64,000 bases of DNA, taken from the NCBI RefSeq assembly GCF_000374365.1, contig NZ_KB894115.1, positions 1 to 64,000 on the forward strand. The letters are read 5' to 3'. The position numbers and the translations under genes were made by a program. The notes beneath the pieces are model-generated. The model ran no database searches. It was not told where the DNA came from and saw nothing but the letters and a program-made list of their open reading frames with translations. The DNA comes from Bacteroides gallinarum DSM 18171 = JCM 13658 (GTDB lineage: Bacteria; Bacteroidota; Bacteroidia; Bacteroidales; Bacteroidaceae). This document shows positions 59,619 through 64,000 of this stretch, in pieces. Each line of letters starts with the position of its first letter. Within the stretch, counting starts at the first letter, position 1.

Positions 59619-60962
59619 TCAATTCATAAAATTTCCCATTATCTTCTTCTGCATTTCAAGCACCAGGCGGGAATACTCTTCCATATTACCGCTCATCATA
59701 GCTTCGGCCATTTTCTGTTGCAGCTCTTGTATGTCATCGCTGCCCATAGTTTCGGCCATTTTCTGCTGTGCCTGGGCTACAGACTCTCCCATTGCTCCTA
59801 TGGCCTGTTGCATCTGTTCCATACCGGCAGTAAAGTCCATTTCATCATCATCATTCAGGTCGCCCTCCATAATCTTATCCATAGCATCGTAAAGAATTTC
59901 GGAAGCCTTCTCCACGGACTGATTGCCCGCCTTCTTCAACGCTTTCGCTATAATGGCATTTATATCGTTCTGTACATCATTATAGAAGTAAGCTTCATAG
60001 AAGATATAAAGCAAACGTACTGCACTGCGTTCGTAATTCTCCGATTGGATAGCTTCGGTAGCTTCCTTATAGACATTTGCAAAGTTCTCTTGCATATTCT
60101 TCAATGAGGAACGGTGTTTCGTAGATACCAGCATATCCACGAAATAAAGGTCTTCCGCTAATTTCTCTTTCGGAACGGCAAGCAGCTTTTCGAGGAAAGC
60201 CCTTCCCTTTGCCACAACTTCTTCCGTAGGCAGGTCGGCATCCATATCGTTCACAGCTTTGTCGAGGTCGTTCAACAATTGTCCCTGGGGATGTGCGAAA
60301 TAAGAAATCTGATAAAAAGTTGTGTCCAATACATTCCACGAATAACCGTAACGGCGGTCGACACTGTATTCCTTAAGTGCTTCCAGGGTTTCGCGCCCTA
60401 ATGTTTGTATACCTTCATAAATGCGGTCTATTTCTTCCTGCGGATAAGGAATCACTTGCGGTTCGTAACAACGGACAGCTCCGAACTTCGTACAGAATTC
60501 GTCATCGTACTTATCGCCGACATGACAAATGTTTTGAAGTACGAAATACATCTTATGCGGATGACTTTGTGAAAGCGGACAAGTATATTCCATTCTCAAC
60601 TTATCACCGTCTTTCACGAAACAAGGTAACAGCAGTTTGTTCAGGTTCAGGTCGGCAACCTGGCGAAGCATGGCTACCCTACCCTTTTCCGGCAAATTCA
60701 GAAAATCGGCGTCTATACGGAAAAATCCGTCGGCAATACGGATGTGCACAAGGATAGAGCCGTGAGGAATATGGAATTCGGTACCGTCTGCATTACCATA
60801 TTTAGTACGGAAACCGGTATTCAAATAGTCCAGCAGGCTATGGAAAGCCTGTACATACTCGCCCTGGTTATACAAATCCACACTCTGTTCATAAGCTTCG
60901 GTACGGACAGGGCTTTGTGTAGAATCAACTACGGGAGAAATAAAAGTAAATGTCTGTTTCAT
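59619..60962 (-). CDS. Unknown protein with YbjN-like domain, partner of the protease
   Basis: A 447-residue cytosolic protein that I cannot assign to a named family. Residues about 30-175 look like a YbjN / type III chaperone-like fold (GSILVHIRIADGFFRIDADFLNLPEKGR, then LLLPCFVKDGDKLRMEY). The middle is helical. The last 70 residues are rich in methionine, glutamine and glutamate (MEQMQQAIGAMGESVAQAQQKMAETM, MAEAMMSGNMEEYSRLVLEMQKKIMG), a likely amphipathic coiled coil. It is the first gene of a two-gene operon with the trypsin-like protease. A possible minus-strand promoter lies at 61031-61038. Confidence 0.75.
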   Translation of the reverse strand: MKQTFTFISPVVDSTQSPVRTEAYEQSVDLYNQGEYVQAFHSLLDYLNTGFRTKYGNADGTEFHIPHGSILVHIRIADGFFRIDADFLNLPEKGRVAMLRQVADLNLNKLLLPCFVKDGDKLRMEYTCPLSQSHPHKMYFVLQNICHVGDKYDDEFCTKFGAVRCYEPQVIPYPQEEIDRIYEGIQTLGRETLEALKEYSVDRRYGYSWNVLDTTFYQISYFAHPQGQLLNDLDKAVNDMDADLPTEEVVAKGRAFLEKLLAVPKEKLAEDLYFVDMLVSTKHRSSLKNMQENFANVYKEATEAIQSENYERSAVRLLYIFYEAYFYNDVQNDINAIIAKALKKAGNQSVEKASEILYDAMDKIMEGDLNDDDEMDFTAGMEQMQQAIGAMGESVAQAQQKMAETMGSDDIQELQQKMAEAMMSGNMEEYSRLVLEMQKKIMGNFMN

Positions 60963-61030
60963 ATCATAATATTATATTTAAAGAAAAAATAAAGAGCACA
61001 CAACAGTTTATCGGAAAATAAATATAAAAA

Positions 61031-61038
61031 CAAAAGTA
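61031..61038 (-). promoter_or_regulatory. Promoter of the protease operon
   Basis: Plus-strand CAAAAGTA reads TACTTTTG on the minus strand, 69 bases before the first gene. Confidence 0.6.
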
Positions 61039-61262
61039 GGAAGTAAACTATAAATGAAGAAACGGACAGGGGGGACAAATAAGAAAAAACGATTACCTTA
61101 TAAATTATTGCATATTAGCGAGTTATTTTTCAAATATACAGAATTCACAAGGGGATATTTATAAAACTGTACTTCCTACTCTCTTCTTTTTCGTCGTACA
61201 TCTTACAAAGACTGTTTTTGCAATGGCAAATACCGGTTGCATTCAGACCGGTCGATAGCGAT

Positions 61263-61293
61263 AAGGGCTGTCCAATTTTCCGAACAGCCCCTT
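61263..61293. terminator. GC-rich hairpin in the divergent gap
   Basis: AAGGGCTGT (61263-61271) pairs with ACAGCCCCTT (61284-61293) with one bulge. Neither side has a strong T-run, so its role is unclear. Confidence 0.45.
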
Positions 61294-61475
61294 TACAATA
61301 TCCTAAAAAATCTTTTCTTTGTAAAATCCTATTGAATTAATTCAGCTATTATTTGTATTACAAACAAAAAATTAGTTTTAAAAGCACTTTACAAATATAG
61401 CGATAAAAAGCATATTGCCAAGTATTCCATGCTGTTTTTTTACACTACTTCGTTATAAATCTGAAAATAAACACT

Positions 61476-61483
61476 TAACTTTG
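61476..61483 (+). promoter_or_regulatory. leuS promoter
   Basis: The -7 box TAACTTTG lies about 100 bases before leuS, leaving an A+T-rich leader of about 90 bases. Confidence 0.7.
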
Positions 61484-61581
61484 CACCGTTTAATTAACAG
61501 GATATAAACCGAATTACATAGACTGTCAACAAGTTTTAGTAAGTATATCAACAAGTTTTCAACAATATAATTAAAACCATT

Positions 61582-64000
61582 ATGGAATACAATTTCAGGG
61601 AGATTGAAAAGAAATGGCAAAAACGGTGGGTAGAGAATAAGACCTATCAGGTAATGGAAGACGAAACAAAACAGAAATACTATGTATTGAACATGTTCCC
61701 CTACCCCAGCGGTGCAGGTTTGCACGTGGGACATCCGCTGGGATACATCGCTTCGGATATCTATGCCCGTTACAAACGCCTGCAAGGTTTCAATGTCCTG
61801 AATCCCATGGGATACGATGCTTACGGCTTACCCGCAGAACAATATGCCATACAAACGGGACAACACCCTGCAATTACTACCGTCAACAATATCAACCGCT
61901 ATCGCGAGCAATTGGACAAGATAGGTTTTTCTTTCGACTGGAACCGCGAAATCCGTACTTGCGACCCGGAGTACTACCATTGGACGCAATGGGCTTTCCA
62001 GAAGATGTTCAACAGCTATTACTGCAATGACGAAAAGCAGGCACGCCCTATTGAGGAACTGATAGAGGCATTTTCAAAATACGGAAACGAAGGATTGAAC
62101 GCTGCATGCAGCGAAGAACTACGCTTTACTGCCGAAGAATGGAATGCCATGAACGAAAAAGAGCAGCAGGAAACCCTGATGAACTACCGTATTGCCTATT
62201 TAGGCGAAACCATGGTGAATTGGTGTCCGCAACTCGGTACTGTACTTGCCAACGACGAAGTGGTAGACGGCGTATCGGAACGCGGCGGCTTCCCCGTAGT
62301 CCAGAAAAAGATGCGCCAATGGTGTCTGCGCGTATCTGCCTATGCACAACGTTTATTGGACGGACTCGATACTATCGACTGGACCGAATCCCTGAAAGAA
62401 ACCCAGAAGAACTGGATAGGTCGCAGCGAAGGTGCGGAAATACGATTCAAGGTAAAAGACAGCGATTTGGAATTCACCATTTTTACCACCCGTGCAGATA
62501 CCATGTTCGGAGTTACTTTCATGGTACTGGCTCCCGAAAGCGAGCTGGTAGCCCAGGTAACTACTCCGGAACAGAAAAACGATGTAGACGCCTACCTGGA
62601 ACGTACCAAGAAACGTACCGAACGCGAACGTATCTCCGACCGCAGCGTAACCGGCGTATTCTCCGGAAGCTATGCTGTCAACCCTTTTACGGGTGATGCA
62701 GTGCCTATCTGGATTAGCGATTATGTATTGGCAGGATACGGAACAGGCGCTATCATGGCCGTACCTGCACACGACAGCCGCGACTATGCCTTTGCCAAAC
62801 ATTTCAATCTTCCTATCGTTCCACTGGTAGAGGGCTGCGATGTAAGCGAAGAGAGCTTCGATGCCAAAGAGGGTATCGTATGCAATTCCCCGAAAGCGGG
62901 CGTGGAACCTTATTGCGACCTCAACCTGAACGGACTGACTATCAAAGAAGCTATCGCCGCCACTAAGAAATATGTGAAAGAGCATAATCTGGGACGCGTA
63001 AAAGTAAACTTCCGCCTGCGCGATGCTATCTTCTCACGCCAACGTTATTGGGGCGAACCGTTCCCGGTTTACTACAAGGACGGCATGCCTTATATGATTG
63101 ACGAAAGCTGCCTGCCGCTGGAACTTCCGGAAGTAGCGAAATTCCTGCCTACCGAAACAGGTGAACCTCCGTTGGGACATGCTACAAAATGGGCTTGGGA
63201 TACAACCAACAAATGTGTAACCGATAACAGCAAAATAGATAATATAACCGTTTTTCCGCTGGAACTGAATACAATGCCGGGATTCGCAGGTTCGAGTGCA
63301 TACTATCTGCGTTATATGGACCCGCGCAACCACACTGCACTGGTAGATAAGAAAACAGATGAATACTGGCGTAACGTAGACCTCTACGTAGGTGGTACGG
63401 AACATGCTACCGGCCACTTGATTTATTCCCGCTTCTGGAACAAATTCCTACACGACCTCGGCATTTCCGCTGTCGAAGAACCGTTCCAGAAATTAGTAAA
63501 CCAGGGTATGATTCAGGGAAGAAGCAACTTTGTGTACCGCATTAAAGATACCAATACATTCGTATCGCTGAATCTGAAAGAACAGTACGACACTACCCCA
63601 CTCCATGTCGATGTCAATATCGTATCCAATGATGTCCTGGACATAGAAGCTTTCAAGGCATGGCGTCCCGAATACGAAACGGCAGAGTTTATCCTGGAAG
63701 ACGGCAAATACATTTGCGGCTGGGCTGTAGAGAAGATGAGCAAATCCATGTTCAACGTCGTTAACCCCGACATGATTGTAGAGAAATACGGTGCGGATAC
63801 GCTTCGTATGTACGAGATGTTCCTCGGCCCCGTAGAACAGTCCAAACCGTGGGATACGAACGGCATAGACGGTGTACATCGTTTTATCAAAAAATTCTGG
63901 TCTTTGTTCTATGACCGTAACGACAATTACCTGGTAACCGACGAACCTGCCGGCAAGGAAGAACTGAAATCCTTGCACAAGCTCATCAAGAAGGTTACAG
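61582..64000 (+). CDS. leuS: Leucine-tRNA ligase, partial at the window end
   Basis: LeuS charges tRNA-Leu. About 806 residues are visible, and the gene continues past the window. The class I HIGH motif reads HVGH in [11 protein letters not shown], and KMSKS is present in [12 protein letters not shown]. The CP1 editing domain contains [12 protein letters not shown] and [16 protein letters not shown]. The part missing should be the anticodon-binding and C-terminal domains. The ATG at 61582 gives the normal start [16 protein letters not shown]. It has its own promoter. Confidence 0.96.
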   Translation, partial: MEYNFREIEKKWQKRWVENKTYQVMEDETKQKYYVLNMFPYPSGAGLHVGHPLGYIASDIYARYKRLQGFNVLNPMGYDAYGLPAEQYAIQTGQHPAITTVNNINRYREQLDKIGFSFDWNREIRTCDPEYYHWTQWAFQKMFNSYYCNDEKQARPIEELIEAFSKYGNEGLNAACSEELRFTAEEWNAMNEKEQQETLMNYRIAYLGETMVNWCPQLGTVLANDEVVDGVSERGGFPVVQKKMRQWCLRVSAYAQRLLDGLDTIDWTESLKETQKNWIGRSEGAEIRFKVKDSDLEFTIFTTRADTMFGVTFMVLAPESELVAQVTTPEQKNDVDAYLERTKKRTERERISDRSVTGVFSGSYAVNPFTGDAVPIWISDYVLAGYGTGAIMAVPAHDSRDYAFAKHFNLPIVPLVEGCDVSEESFDAKEGIVCNSPKAGVEPYCDLNLNGLTIKEAIAATKKYVKEHNLGRVKVNFRLRDAIFSRQRYWGEPFPVYYKDGMPYMIDESCLPLELPEVAKFLPTETGEPPLGHATKWAWDTTNKCVTDNSKIDNITVFPLELNTMPGFAGSSAYYLRYMDPRNHTALVDKKTDEYWRNVDLYVGGTEHATGHLIYSRFWNKFLHDLGISAVEEPFQKLVNQGMIQGRSNFVYRIKDTNTFVSLNLKEQYDTTPLHVDVNIVSNDVLDIEAFKAWRPEYETAEFILEDGKYICGWAVEKMSKSMFNVVNPDMIVEKYGADTLRMYEMFLGPVEQSKPWDTNGIDGVHRFIKKFWSLFYDRNDNYLVTDEPAGKEELKSLHKLIKKVT

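Larger units (their letters stand above)
60963..61581. other. 619-base divergent intergenic region
   Basis: A+T-rich DNA between the protease operon and leuS. It holds a minus-strand -7 box at 61031-61038, further minus-strand TATATTTG boxes at 61131-61138 and 61392-61399, two hairpins (ACCGGT at 61232-61252; AAGGGCTGT/ACAGCCCCTT at 61263-61293) and the leuS promoter. The hairpins without a nearby gene end leave room for an unrecognised small RNA. I see no protein gene. Confidence 0.6.

Noticed and set aside
1..64000. tRNA, rRNA, prophage or integrative element
   Set aside because: I found no cloverleaf sequence, no integrase, no mobilisation or transposase gene, and no attachment-site duplication.

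Overview
The window looks like chromosomal DNA of a gut-type Bacteroidales bacterium (Bacteroides or Phocaeicola; I cannot fix the species). Three things support this. Most intergenic gaps that should hold a promoter contain the Bacteroides -7 box TAnnTTTG, sometimes with TTTG 19-21 bases upstream. The gene content is typical of the group: a PL8 chondroitin lyase with a serine-type sulfatase, a SDR-type mannonate oxidoreductase beside uxuA, an S46 dipeptidyl-peptidase, a DUF3836 protein, a long LepB and a TPR-membrane-HTH regulator. Lipoproteins and signal peptides are also Bacteroidetes-like. I see no tRNA, rRNA, CRISPR array, prophage or intact insertion sequence.

Layout. 0.2-4.7 kb (minus): PL8 chondroitin-sulfate lyase and sulfatase, a small glycosaminoglycan operon. 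5.3-9.2 kb: dapB, lepB, a second LepB-like protein lacking both catalytic residues, and a WbqC-like protein. 9.3-13.2 kb: mannonate oxidoreductase and uxuA (hexuronate catabolism), a DUF5009 membrane protein and queH. 13.5-20.3 kb: M16 peptidase (minus), SIS isomerase plus PfkB kinase, a lipoprotein phosphatase, a DEAD-box helicase and a YdeI-like protein. 20.5-24.5 kb: peroxide-defence locus dps / oxyR-ahpC-ahpF with two candidate OxyR boxes. 24.5-32.8 kb (minus): DPP7-type peptidase, DUF389 protein, flippase, lipoprotein, ruvB and an AlkD-like protein. 32.9-41.7 kb: SpmA/SpmB-like transporter, ybeY, mnmG, a parS site, apt, uvrC, dtd, MazG-like and deoC. 42-50.8 kb: polyprenyl synthase (minus), polA, DUF3836, HD protein, ychF, panE-like and lgt. 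51.1-53.8 kb: mutS (minus). 54-61 kb: a candidate small RNA, then five minus-strand genes: a TPR-HTH regulator, a membrane protein, a MORN-repeat protein, and a pair made of a cytosolic trypsin-like protease and a partner sharing its YbjN-like fold. 61.6 kb to the end: leuS, cut by the window edge.

Four things stand out. First, a near-perfect parS lies between mnmG and apt, which suggests that the ParABS centromere, and perhaps the origin, is close. Second, the LepB paralogue has glycine at both dyad positions. Third, the protease/YbjN-like pair at 58.5-61.0 kb looks like an uncharacterised two-gene system. Fourth, many intergenic gaps carry their own private, degenerate short tandem or inverted repeats (periods 18-83 bp), different in sequence at each locus. 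One of them is a duplicated promoter-palindrome unit before ruvB. Another is an inverted-repeat family shared by the mutS and ybeY leaders.
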